A program made the position numbers and the translations under genes. A stretch of DNA of 16,866 nt. Origin: Rickettsia typhi (GTDB lineage Bacteria; Pseudomonadota; Alphaproteobacteria; Rickettsiales; Rickettsiaceae). Under the pieces are notes generated by a model that was not told where the DNA came from, did not search any database, and saw nothing but the letters and a program-made list of their open reading frames with translations. Positions 8,254 to 15,860 of this stretch are shown here, piece after piece; within the stretch, counting starts at the first letter, position 1; each line of letters begins with the position of its first letter. The DNA lies in assembly GCA_945878545.1 (NCBI GenBank), contig CAMCTQ010000012.1, positions 1-16,866 on the forward strand. Reading direction: 5' to 3'.

Positions 8254-9249
8254 ATGCAGTTTGATGTTGTAATAATTGGCGCGGGGCCTTCCGGCTTATT
8301 TAGCGCCTTTCAAGCTGGGATGCTTGGAATGAAATCAGCTATAATAGATACTTTGGAAGTTGTTGGTGGCCAATGTGCTGCACTTTATCCAGAAAAACCA
8401 ATTTATGATATTCCAGCATATCCACAAATACTTTCTCAAGATCTTGTAAATAAATTACTTGAACAAGCAACCCCTTTTTCACCAGAATATTTTTTGTCTG
8501 AGCAGGTAGTTGGCTTGGAAGATCATGGCAATTTTTTTAAGCTTACAACTTCTATGGGAACCGTGCTACAAGCAAAAGTTGTTATAATTGCGGCAGGAGC
8601 TGGATCTTTTGGCCCTAACAGACCACCACTAGAGAATATAGAATCATACGAAGGAAAATCAATTTTTTATTTAGTAACAAATAGAGAATATTTTGCTGGT
8701 AAAAATGTAATTATTGCAGGAGGAGGTGATTCAGCCCTTGATTGGGCAATCTCTTTATCTGAAATAGCGAATATCTCTATTGTGCACAGAAGAACTAAGT
8801 TCAGAGCCGCACCAGCCACCGTACAAAAAATTCATGAACTTGACTCCTTAAATAAAATCAAATTAATTACTAATTACCAACTTGATGGGCTTAAAGGAGA
8901 AAACGGTATTTTGGAAGAAGTAATAGTTGCCGACTTAGATGGTAACAAAAAAATATTAAAAGCCGATATTTTATTACCATTCTTTGGCCTTGCTCAGAAT
9001 TTAGGACCAATTCTAGACTTTGGCCTTAATGTCAATAATCATCACATTAAAGTCGATTATCCTTATTTTGAGACTAATGTAAAAGGTATATATGCAGTTG
9101 GCGATGTTGCTACGTATGAAGGGAAACTCAAATTAATATTAACTAGCTTTGCTGAAAGTGCATCAGCCCTGCACCATGCTTATTCCAGAGTTTTTGATGG
9201 CAAGGCATTACATTTTGAATATTCAACAACAAAAGGAATAAAGAATTAA
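8254..9249 (+). CDS. Ferredoxin--NADP reductase, thioredoxin-reductase-like type
   Basis: A flavoprotein of 331 residues that moves electrons between NADPH and ferredoxin or a similar acceptor. The FAD-binding Rossmann motif G-A-G-P-S-G is at 9-14. The NADP-binding motif G-G-G-D-S is at 156-160, followed by H-R-R at 178-180, suited to the 2'-phosphate of NADPH. The second FAD contact G-D-V-A lies at 283-286. The C-x-x-C redox pair of true thioredoxin reductases is absent from the NADPH domain, and the A-A-G-A-G-S-F-G-P segment is typical of the reductase branch used by many alphaproteobacteria and Gram-positives. Ferredoxins of such organisms serve iron-sulfur cluster and heme or quinone enzymes; the partner is not in the window. 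The stop is immediately followed by the folD start, so the two are likely co-translated. First gene of a three-gene operon. Confidence 0.88.
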   Translation: MQFDVVIIGAGPSGLFSAFQAGMLGMKSAIIDTLEVVGGQCAALYPEKPIYDIPAYPQILSQDLVNKLLEQATPFSPEYFLSEQVVGLEDHGNFFKLTTSMGTVLQAKVVIIAAGAGSFGPNRPPLENIESYEGKSIFYLVTNREYFAGKNVIIAGGGDSALDWAISLSEIANISIVHRRTKFRAAPATVQKIHELDSLNKIKLITNYQLDGLKGENGILEEVIVADLDGNKKILKADILLPFFGLAQNLGPILDFGLNVNNHHIKVDYPYFETNVKGIYAVGDVATYEGKLKLILTSFAESASALHHAYSRVFDGKALHFEYSTTKGIKN

Positions 9250-10131
9250 ATGTTAAAAGAAGCTATCTTAATAGATGGAAAATATAATGCTGATCTTATA
9301 TTAGGTGAGCTAAAAAAAAATATTGAATATCAAAAAAAGGAAAATAACTTAACTGCAAAATTGGCTATTATTCTGGTCGGCTCCGACCCCGCTAGCACCA
9401 TTTACGTTAGAAATAAGATCAACGCTGCCAAAAAAATAGGTATAGATACTGAATGTATAAATTTTGATAAAACTATAAGTGAGAAGCTTTTACTTGCTGA
9501 AATCTCACGCATAAATTTAGACGATTCAATTTCAGGAATAATAGTTCAATTACCCTTGCCTAAGCAAATTTCAAAAGAAAAAATAATAAATGCCATTTCT
9601 CCGAATAAAGATGTAGATGGATTCCACCCTTTGAATGTAGGTATTTTAAATAGTGGCTATAGTGGAGGTTTCCTGCCCTGCACTGCAAGAGGCTGCCTCG
9701 AGCTTATAAAACTTACGCAAATTGACATTAGCGGTAAGAATGTTGCTATAATTGGTCGATCAAATATCGTTGGTAAACCACTGGCTGCGTTATTGAGCAA
9801 AGAAAACGCTACTGTTACCTTATGCCATTCTAAAACCACAAATTTGGCTACTATTACTTCTAGTGCAGATATAGTCATTGCAGCAATTGGAAAGCCCCTA
9901 TTTTTCACTTCAGAATATTTTTCAGAAAAAGCTATAGTAATAGATGTTGGTATCAATAGAATTGAATTTGAAAATAAATATAAAGTAGTAGGTGACGTTG
10001 ACTTTCAATCGGTAAAAAATAAAGTAAGTTATATCACACCAGTTCCTGGCGGAGTGGGACCAATGACTATTGCCTATTTACTTACTAATACATTTGAGGC
10101 TATGATTAGAAGCAAGAATATCAAACCTTAA
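9250..10131 (+). CDS. folD: Bifunctional methylenetetrahydrofolate dehydrogenase/cyclohydrolase FolD
   Basis: FolD interconverts 5,10-methylene-, 5,10-methenyl- and 10-formyl-tetrahydrofolate in the cytosol, feeding purine synthesis and initiator tRNA formylation. The 293 residues are full length. The active-site Y52-V-R-N-K56 is present, as are Q100 in V-Q-L-P-L-P, D121-V-D-G, and the P-C-T-A-R-G-C loop (143-149), where the more common P-C-T-P has an Ala. The dinucleotide-binding G-R-S-N-I-V-G-K-P is at 169-177 and the C-terminal signature [10 protein letters not shown] at 264-273. It starts directly after the stop of the reductase gene; AAAAGGA at 9231-9237 may serve as a distant ribosome binding site. 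NADPH supplied or consumed by FolD links it loosely to the upstream reductase. A run of nine A at 9312-9320 lies in the coding sequence. Confidence 0.96.
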   Translation: MLKEAILIDGKYNADLILGELKKNIEYQKKENNLTAKLAIILVGSDPASTIYVRNKINAAKKIGIDTECINFDKTISEKLLLAEISRINLDDSISGIIVQLPLPKQISKEKIINAISPNKDVDGFHPLNVGILNSGYSGGFLPCTARGCLELIKLTQIDISGKNVAIIGRSNIVGKPLAALLSKENATVTLCHSKTTNLATITSSADIVIAAIGKPLFFTSEYFSEKAIVIDVGINRIEFENKYKVVGDVDFQSVKNKVSYITPVPGGVGPMTIAYLLTNTFEAMIRSKNIKP

Positions 10132-10140
10132 GGACACATA

Positions 10141-10899
10141 ATGGATCAAAGCTTTATCTCGAATCTAAAAGAAATAATAACCGAAGCTGGCGAAATCTCC
10201 ATTGATTTAAGAAATGAAGGATTAATAATTGAACAAAAAAAAGACAACTCACCAGTAACTAATGCTGATTTAAAAATTAGTAATTTTATCTATTCTAAAT
10301 TAACGGCATTAGATAAAAAAATACCTATTATATGTGAAGAGCAACCATTAAAAGATATTTCAAATGAAGAAATGATTTGGCTTGTTGACCCAATTGATGG
10401 AACAAAAAGCTACATAAAAAATATGGATAGTTTTACTGTTAATATTGCTCTTATTCGTAATCAAATCCCTGTCATTGGATTAATTTATCAACCTACTTCA
10501 AGAAAATTATATTTTACAAACCATGAAAAAAAATTGTGTATAGAAAAAAATGGTAAAACCCTTGAAATAGAACAAAGAACTGACAAGAATTACATTGCCG
10601 TAGTTAGCTCAAGAAATTTCAATTGGAAAACTGAGCAATATATTCAAGATCATAGCTTTTCAGAAGTAATCAGCATACCAAGTTCTATAAAACTCTGCAT
10701 GATAGCCGAGGGTTCTGTAGATGTGTATCCCAAATTTGGACCAACTATGGAGTGGGATATCGCCGCGGGGCATGCTCTTATCCAAGCAGCTGGAGGAACG
10801 TTAATAGATACCACTACTGGCAAAACTTTATTATATACTAAAAGACATTTTAAAAATCCTGATTTTATAGCTTCCAATAAAAGATGTGAAACACTATAG
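10141..10899 (+). CDS. cysQ: 3'(2'),5'-bisphosphate nucleotidase CysQ
   Basis: A magnesium-dependent, lithium-sensitive-type phosphatase of the inositol monophosphatase superfamily, probably turning 3'-phosphoadenosine 5'-phosphate into AMP and phosphate. The metal ligands of the family are visible: E66-E67, the core W-L-V-D83-P-I-D86-G-T-K, and the C-terminal E-W-D206-I-A-A-G followed by Q-A-A-G-G. At 252 residues it has the normal CysQ length, and D-G-T-K-S-Y fits CysQ (usually D-G-T-K-E-F) better than inositol monophosphatase (D-G-T-x-N-F). AAGGA at 10130-10134, overlapping the folD stop, is a well-placed ribosome binding site. No sulfate-assimilation gene is nearby, so its substrate could instead come from 4'-phosphopantetheine transfer, which also releases this nucleotide. 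The gene ends six bases from the convergent glycosyltransferase gene, with no visible terminator hairpin. Confidence 0.88.
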   Translation: MDQSFISNLKEIITEAGEISIDLRNEGLIIEQKKDNSPVTNADLKISNFIYSKLTALDKKIPIICEEQPLKDISNEEMIWLVDPIDGTKSYIKNMDSFTVNIALIRNQIPVIGLIYQPTSRKLYFTNHEKKLCIEKNGKTLEIEQRTDKNYIAVVSSRNFNWKTEQYIQDHSFSEVISIPSSIKLCMIAEGSVDVYPKFGPTMEWDIAAGHALIQAAGGTLIDTTTGKTLLYTKRHFKNPDFIASNKRCETL

Positions 10900-10905
10900 T
10901 CATTT

Positions 10906-11946
10906 TTAAGATTTATAATTTCCTGATGATAATAAAATATTTTCTAGTGTTTCTGAAAGTTTGTCAGCGACAACTCGTATATCGTATTTATTAGCAATTT
11001 TATTATAAGCATTATTTTTTAATTCCTCTCTTTTAGCTGGATTGTCAATAAGATATGCGATTTTATCGGCCAATTCTTGACTTGAAGCAGTTTTTGTTAT
11101 CAACGCATCAATATCTTGCTCAAAAATTTGAGAGGCTCCTGCAGTCTTTGTTGTAACAATGGCTACTTGCTCGCTCATAGCCTCCAAAGCCACAATACCG
11201 AACGTCTCAAAAACCGATGGTATGCAAAAAATATCTACATCTTCAAAAAAGTTCTTTTTATTTTTAATCCAACCAATAAATTCAACATTTTTTTCGATAT
11301 TAATATCGAGTGCAAGTTTTTTAAGTTGAGTCTCCAAAGGACCAGCACCACCAAGCACTAGTTTAACGTTGTATCGCCTATCTCTTAATATACTAATAGC
11401 CTCTATCAAGTAATTAAAACCTTTTTCTGGAACGAATCTACCAAGGGCGCCTATAACATAGGCAGTTTTTTTTGAGTTCAAACTATCTAGTTTTTTTGGA
11501 GGAGTATTTACCATATTAGACACAATAAATATTTGCGAATCAGGATAACCTGTATCCACTAAATGTTTTTTTAAAAGATAGTCTAACGCAATTACATAAT
11601 TACATTTTAAAATATGCCGGGTACTATAAGAATGGGTAACACCTATTATAGGTACATTTTTTATACCAGTACCATAAGCAAAATTAACAGCTCTCCCACC
11701 ATGAACTATTATCAAATCTGGTTTATAAAACAATATTAGTAACTTTAAATATATCTTTGAAAGACTGCACCAAGGTACTAGATTTGGTAATTTTATAGAA
11801 CTGATTCCTCTATTATTAATTTGAGCGAAAGAGCTAGTTATATTGAACACATTATGCCCTTTTAAGGTTAGGGCATAATTGTAGTCCAAGAAAGCTTGCT
11901 CTGCACCACCAAGCTTCCTGTTCATCAAGATATTAAAGATTTTCAT
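10906..11946 (-). CDS. GT-B glycosyltransferase, family 4-like
   Basis: A 346-residue glycosyltransferase with two Rossmann-type domains. The N-terminal acceptor domain opens with a strand and the glycine-rich L-G-G-A-E (12-16) typical of GT4 enzymes. The C-terminal donor domain has G-R-F-V-P-E-K-G (169-176), with the Arg and Lys that hold the nucleotide-sugar phosphates, and the E-x7-E motif E247-T-F-G-I-V-A-L-E255. No membrane segment or signal is visible, so it is a cytosolic or membrane-associated enzyme, probably acting on lipopolysaccharide or another surface glycan; the sugar and acceptor cannot be read from the sequence. Last gene of the seven-gene leftward run, starting 17 bases after the DUF2608 stop with no strong ribosome binding site. 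Confidence 0.87.
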   Translation of the reverse strand: MKIFNILMNRKLGGAEQAFLDYNYALTLKGHNVFNITSSFAQINNRGISSIKLPNLVPWCSLSKIYLKLLILFYKPDLIIVHGGRAVNFAYGTGIKNVPIIGVTHSYSTRHILKCNYVIALDYLLKKHLVDTGYPDSQIFIVSNMVNTPPKKLDSLNSKKTAYVIGALGRFVPEKGFNYLIEAISILRDRRYNVKLVLGGAGPLETQLKKLALDINIEKNVEFIGWIKNKKNFFEDVDIFCIPSVFETFGIVALEAMSEQVAIVTTKTAGASQIFEQDIDALITKTASSQELADKIAYLIDNPAKREELKNNAYNKIANKYDIRVVADKLSETLENILLSSGNYKS

Positions 11947-11963
11947 AAAACAATGGATTAAAC

Positions 11964-12809
11964 CTATTTTTCGATCATAAGACTAGCTTCATCATCACTG
12001 ATCCACTTATCTTCAGACAGAAGGATTTCAAATTTTTTCTCAGCAAGTTTTTTGTCTAATTGCTCATAAGATTTCTTATATAATTTGGTAAAATGTATAC
12101 CTACATACTCAATACCAAGTTCCTTACATTTTGCTTCTACTAAAATTACGTTTCGGAGTTGATTATCAATAAAAACTATTTTCTTAGGCTTTAATTTAGC
12201 TGCTTTTAAAAAGCGACCTAATATTTCTCCTTTAGGACTCCTAGAAGCAAAAATTACGCCATCTTGAAATAGTGGATTACTATTATTTCCTGCAGACAAA
12301 TTACTACCATCGCTTAGATCAATATATGGTAAATCTTTAGACTTTGCAAAATCTATACCAATATCTCTAATAGCCTTGATGCGTAAATCAGCTCTATTTT
12401 TTATAATACCATAATCGCTCGTATGACCACTTGTTAGAGCAAAAACGATAATCCCCCATTTCTGTGCTTCGTTAATAATTTCTGATATTTCATGATCAAC
12501 TATCATTGGTTTATATGAACTAAGGACTATGCTATTAAGCCTTATGGCCTCGTCTTTACCAAGCTTTTTCTCAATTTGGGCAAATTTCTGCTTGAAGAAT
12601 GATTTATGCTCATGAAACATAACTTGATCACTAGAATGAAAGATAACGTGCTTAACATCGAATAAAACCATGTCACCAGTTTGCAATTTTGAAATCTTAC
12701 TTTTTATTATACTAGCATCTTTAGTTTCTAATATTTCTGCTCTTGATTGGAAAGAAAATGTCAGCACAGTAGCAACCAGTATGATCTTAACTAAAAATAT
12801 ATTTTTCAT
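11964..12809 (-). CDS. Secreted DUF2608 (HAD-like) protein with altered catalytic motif
   Basis: A 281-residue protein with a clear signal peptide: basic M-K-N, hydrophobic stretch 4-20 and a likely cut after S-R-A at 24, so it should reach the periplasm. The rest resembles DUF2608, a HAD-like family known from Rickettsia and Legionella. HAD-type positions can be followed: motif I L-F-D51-V-K53-H, motif II A-L-T126-S-G, a Lys candidate at K193, and motif IV F-I-D215-N. The Trp-rich end K-W-I-S-D-D-E-A (268-275) also fits the family as I recall it. In ordinary HAD phosphatases motif I is D-x-D; here the second Asp is Lys, so activity may be lost or changed. Function unknown. The ATG overlaps the stop of the acetyltransferase gene (ATGA) and has a GAGGG site seven bases upstream, which supports both start and coupling. 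Confidence 0.75.
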   Translation of the reverse strand: MKNIFLVKIILVATVLTFSFQSRAEILETKDASIIKSKISKLQTGDMVLFDVKHVIFHSSDQVMFHEHKSFFKQKFAQIEKKLGKDEAIRLNSIVLSSYKPMIVDHEISEIINEAQKWGIIVFALTSGHTSDYGIIKNRADLRIKAIRDIGIDFAKSKDLPYIDLSDGSNLSAGNNSNPLFQDGVIFASRSPKGEILGRFLKAAKLKPKKIVFIDNQLRNVILVEAKCKELGIEYVGIHFTKLYKKSYEQLDKKLAEKKFEILLSEDKWISDDEASLMIEK

Positions 12810-13360
12810 ATATTTACCCTCGCATACATGTAATAATCTTTAAGCTCTCCTTCGACTACTTCATATTTCTCTAAATAACCTTCTCGCTTAAAACCACATC
12901 GATCTAGAACTTTTAATGAACGTTCATTAGTTGTAATAACAGTTGCCTGAATTCTGACAATCCCAAGCATATGGTCAGAAAATTTTAATACTGCTTTGAT
13001 GGAACGAAGCATTACTCCCTTCCCCCAATAATCTGGATCCAAATCATAACTAATCTCTGCCCTGGAATTGGGAAAAGATATCATGTTAAAACCAGCCGTG
13101 CCAATCATTCTATTATTCTCTTTAAGAGCAATCGCCCAATATATACTCCTCTTTGAAGGAAATAACCCCCCCCAATAACTAACCTCCTCTACTGCCGCAT
13201 CAAAACTCTGAGGCCTATTTTCTTTTGTAAGAAAACCAGCCATCTGATCGTTACTCATGTAATCTAAATAAGCCCCGGCATCCTCTACTCTAATATCCCT
13301 AAGCACAATATCCCCCAAATCTATTACCGGAAATGAGCCAAAAAAAGGTTGTACATTCAT
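12806..13360 (-). CDS. GNAT-family N-acetyltransferase, RimJ/RimL-like
   Basis: A 184-residue acetyltransferase using acetyl-CoA. It shows the RimJ/RimL-type order: I-V-L-R-D-I-R-V-E-D near the N-terminus (18-27), W-A-I-A-L...R-M-I-G-T-A-G-F (75-91), the central strand I-S-Y-D-L-D-P-D-Y-W-G-K-G (103-115) that binds the pyrophosphate of acetyl-CoA, and N-E-R-S-L-K-V-L-D-R-C-G-F (145-157) followed by E-G-Y-L. Family members acetylate ribosomal protein N-termini, antibiotics or small amines; the substrate here is unknown. An upstream in-frame TTG (13366) exists, but ATG 13360 with GAGGAG six bases before it is the better start. The gene sits two bases after queC and overlaps the DUF2608 gene by four. 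The codons for W63-G64-G65 form an unbroken run of eight G. Confidence 0.83.
   Translation of the reverse strand: MNVQPFFGSFPVIDLGDIVLRDIRVEDAGAYLDYMSNDQMAGFLTKENRPQSFDAAVEEVSYWGGLFPSKRSIYWAIALKENNRMIGTAGFNMISFPNSRAEISYDLDPDYWGKGVMLRSIKAVLKFSDHMLGIVRIQATVITTNERSLKVLDRCGFKREGYLEKYEVVEGELKDYYMYARVNI
13166..13173 (-). repeat. Eight-base G homopolymer inside the acetyltransferase gene
   Basis: Read on the coding (-) strand this is G8, encoding part of Trp-Gly-Gly at residues 63-65. The frame is intact in this sequence. It is the longest G/C homopolymer I noticed in the window; a change of one base would frameshift about two thirds of the protein. Confidence 0.9.
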
Positions 13361-13362
13361 GA

Positions 13363-14061
13363 TCAACTCCTCTTAATATATGAAATTGGATCCTGCATTC
13401 CATTGTCTTCAAAAGCCTTGAGACGCACTAAACAAGCAAGACATTTTCCGCATGAATCACCGTCAGCAGTTGGATCATAACAAGATATCGTAGAAGAATA
13501 GTCTACCCCCATGGCAAGACCCATAGCAACTATTTCTGTCTTTGTCATGTTAATAATAGGGGCATGAATATTAATCTTATTACTTTTAACCCCTTCAGCA
13601 GTTGCCAGATTGGCCATAGCCTCAAAACTCTTTATATATTCCGGGCGACAATCTGGATAATTCGAATAATCCGTTGCATGCACCCCAAGAAATATATCAT
13701 TCGCGCCTCTTATTTCAGCGAAACCAAGTGCGTAACTTAAAAAAATTGTATTTCTTGCTGGAACATATGTAGTTGGAATTTGATTCCCCACATCACTTGC
13801 CTTCTCATAAGTAGGTACATCTATATTATCATCAGTTAATGCTGATCCCCCAAAACTCTTAAGATCAATATTTATAATTTTATGCTCTTTAACTTTATAT
13901 CTTTTGATAAATTGCTGAATTTTTTTAATTTCAACAATCTGCTTCTGCCCATAATTAAAACTAATTGCATATATTTCATAACCTTGAGCCTCTACATGGG
14001 CCAAAACAGTTGAAGAATCAACTCCGCCGCTAACAAGTACTATTGCTTTTTTTATTTTCAT
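13363..14061 (-). CDS. queC: 7-cyano-7-deazaguanine (preQ0) synthase QueC
   Basis: QueC uses ATP and ammonia to turn 7-carboxy-7-deazaguanine into preQ0, the base later built into queuosine in tRNA. The PP-loop ATP-binding motif S-G-G-V-D-S-S is at 11-17. The zinc site is complete: C194, C204, C207 and C210. Other family landmarks are F-N-Y-G-Q (35-39), Y-V-P-A-R-N-T-I-F (99-107) and [12 protein letters not shown] (126-137). At 232 residues it is full length. AAGGTG at 14068-14073, six bases before the ATG, is a good ribosome binding site. It follows queE by 29 bases, so the enzyme of the preceding step is encoded alongside; the earlier enzymes (FolE, QueD) and the later QueF, Tgt and QueA are not in the window. 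Confidence 0.96.
   Translation of the reverse strand: MKIKKAIVLVSGGVDSSTVLAHVEAQGYEIYAISFNYGQKQIVEIKKIQQFIKRYKVKEHKIINIDLKSFGGSALTDDNIDVPTYEKASDVGNQIPTTYVPARNTIFLSYALGFAEIRGANDIFLGVHATDYSNYPDCRPEYIKSFEAMANLATAEGVKSNKINIHAPIINMTKTEIVAMGLAMGVDYSSTISCYDPTADGDSCGKCLACLVRLKAFEDNGMQDPISYIKRS
13367..13372 (-). promoter_or_regulatory. Shine-Dalgarno sequence of the acetyltransferase gene
   Basis: GAGGAG on the - strand lies within the last codons of queC, six bases before ATG 13360. It decides that start over the TTG at 13366 and implies that queC translation feeds directly into the next gene. Confidence 0.75.
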
Positions 14062-14090
14062 TTCTTACACCTTATAATTTACTTATATAG

Positions 14091-14768
14091 CTATTCAATA
14101 TCCAATTCCTTATGTATCTGGTATGATAAACGATAGTTATTATCAAGCGCAATAGAAACTGCTAGTTTTTTATTTGCTATATTGCGTGCTGCATCGTATT
14201 CATCCATTGCTTGAACAAAAACTGGTGTATTATAGAGCGATTGTCCTAAATCTGGCACCTCATCATAGCCAGGTAAATTCGCAGATATTATATACTTAAA
14301 AGCTGTGATTTTGGGCAATAAATCTTGCCTAATATTATGATATTTTGAATTTGTAATCTTAGGCGAGCAAACAATCTCAATGGCCTCTGGGAGATCTTGA
14401 TATAATGTTCCATTAGTTTCTATTTGAACTTTGTAATTCAATTGTAATAATCTTTCACACAATTTATATATTGGCTGTCTAAAAGGCTCACCACCTGTGA
14501 TAACAACCAAAAATATGGATTGTTTATTCTGATTATTTTTACTTAGAGTTTGAGTTTGGAGAATTATCTCATCAAGGTTTTTTTTCGAATAATCCTCAAA
14601 TTCAGTATCACAGAAACTACAAGCTAGATTGCATCCTCCTAACCTTAAAAAAATTGCTGGAACTCCTACGTTAGGACCTTCAGCCTGCAATGTCTTAAAA
14701 ATAGTTTTTATAAACAAACTACTCCCATCTCCCTTCACTACTGGAAGTTTTGGATTATCACCAAACAT
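14091..14768 (-). CDS. queE: 7-carboxy-7-deazaguanine synthase QueE
   Basis: A radical SAM enzyme that contracts the ring of 6-carboxy-tetrahydropterin to 7-carboxy-7-deazaguanine, the step before QueC. The 4Fe-4S cluster motif is C46-x3-C50-x2-C53 in G-G-C-N-L-A-C-S-F-C-D, and the SAM-binding G-G-E-P is at 92-95, followed by V-Q-I-E-T-N-G-T. The N-terminal F-K-T-L-Q-A-E-G-P (24-32) is the usual QueE substrate-side segment. With 225 residues it is full length. The ATG is three bases after the mraY stop, and its ribosome binding site AAGGT (14774-14778) overlaps the mraY end, so it should be translated together with mraY. The gene is thus downstream of cell wall genes rather than next to folE or queD. 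Confidence 0.94.
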   Translation of the reverse strand: MFGDNPKLPVVKGDGSSLFIKTIFKTLQAEGPNVGVPAIFLRLGGCNLACSFCDTEFEDYSKKNLDEIILQTQTLSKNNQNKQSIFLVVITGGEPFRQPIYKLCERLLQLNYKVQIETNGTLYQDLPEAIEIVCSPKITNSKYHNIRQDLLPKITAFKYIISANLPGYDEVPDLGQSLYNTPVFVQAMDEYDAARNIANKKLAVSIALDNNYRLSYQIHKELDIE

Positions 14769-14771
14769 CTC

Positions 14772-15860
14772 TTACCTTAATTTTAATGATGAAAGTCCAA
14801 TTAAAGCAAAAGCTATCGCCAGGACCCAAAATCTTGTAACTACCTTGGTTTCAGGCCAGCCTTTCTTTTCGAAATGATGGTGAATAGGTGCCATTTTAAA
14901 AAATCTTTTACCGTTAGTCATTTTAAAATAATATACTTGTATGATAACTGATAATGTCTCAATAACAAAGACCCCACCTACTATAGCAAGTACAATTTCA
15001 TGTTTTGTAATAACGCTGATAGTACCAATCACAGCCCCTAGAGATAAACTTCCTGTATCTCCCATAAAAACTTCAGCTGGTTTACAATTGTACCACAAAA
15101 ATCCTAGACCACTACCTACCAGAGCAGAGCAAACAACAGCAAGTTCTCCAACATGTGGTACGTAAATAATTTGTAAATAATTTGCATAGGTAAAATTACC
15201 TACAAGATAAGAAATAATAGCAAATGTACTAGCTGCTATCGTTACAGTACCAATAGCAAGACCATCAAGACCATCAGTTAAATTTACCGCATTAGAAGAC
15301 CCGATAATAACACACATAGCAAAAGGGAAGTAAAAATACCCAAGATCAATTAAAAGCGTCTTAGAAAATGGCACAGCTAAATCAGTTGCATGAGAGTGCA
15401 GCGAGCAGTATTTTATAGCTGCAAACGCAAATAAACTAACAGCGAATTGGAAAAGTAACTTTTTCTTACCTGTAATGCCACGATAATTAAATTTGCTAAC
15501 TTTAGTGTAATCATCTAGAAAACCAAGTAACCCAAACATTATTAAAACAAAAATAATTATCCAAACGTAAGGGTTCGCAAGATCTGAGAACAATAATATA
15601 GAAAACAATGTGGCACTAATAATAATTATTCCACCCATCGTCGGTGTGCCAGCTTTAGCAAAATGAGAATCAGGGCCATCCTCTCTAATTGGCTGCCCCC
15701 TTTTTTGCAACGCCTTTAGTTTTGAGATAATTCTTGGACCTATTATAAAACTTACAAGCAAGCTGCTTAATATTGCCATTCCACTTCTAAATGTAATATA
15801 AGTCATTAAATTGGCTACATGCCAGTAACTTGCATATGGCAGAAATATATTATAGAGCAT
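14772..15860 (-). CDS. mraY: Phospho-N-acetylmuramoyl-pentapeptide transferase MraY
   Basis: MraY moves phospho-MurNAc-pentapeptide from UDP to undecaprenyl phosphate, making lipid I on the inner face of the cytoplasmic membrane. The 362 residues form about ten hydrophobic segments. Active-site and family motifs are complete: G-T-P-T-M-G-G (71-77), the D116-D117 pair in [15 protein letters not shown] (193-200), F-M-G-D268-T-G-S, and the H327-H328-H329 loop in [13 protein letters not shown] at 15867-15871, inside the murF end, is six bases before the ATG. It overlaps murF by 11 bases. In many bacteria murD follows; here queE does. Its presence with MurF indicates at least a lipid I pathway in the organism. 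Confidence 0.97.
   Translation of the reverse strand: MLYNIFLPYASYWHVANLMTYITFRSGMAILSSLLVSFIIGPRIISKLKALQKRGQPIREDGPDSHFAKAGTPTMGGIIIISATLFSILLFSDLANPYVWIIIFVLIMFGLLGFLDDYTKVSKFNYRGITGKKKLLFQFAVSLFAFAAIKYCSLHSHATDLAVPFSKTLLIDLGYFYFPFAMCVIIGSSNAVNLTDGLDGLAIGTVTIAASTFAIISYLVGNFTYANYLQIIYVPHVGELAVVCSALVGSGLGFLWYNCKPAEVFMGDTGSLSLGAVIGTISVITKHEIVLAIVGGVFVIETLSVIIQVYYFKMTNGKRFFKMAPIHHHFEKKGWPETKVVTRFWVLAIAFALIGLSSLKLR

Noticed and set aside
9657..9956. Open frame of 99 codons on the - strand across folD, and similar ones across addB, rpoN, cysQ, the glycosyltransferase, mraY and murF.
   Set aside because: They lie wholly or mostly within well-recognised genes on the other strand and show no family features; they are shadow frames.
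10890..10920. Possible bidirectional terminator between cysQ and the glycosyltransferase gene.
   Set aside because: Only six bases separate the stops and I could find no stable stem with a T run there.
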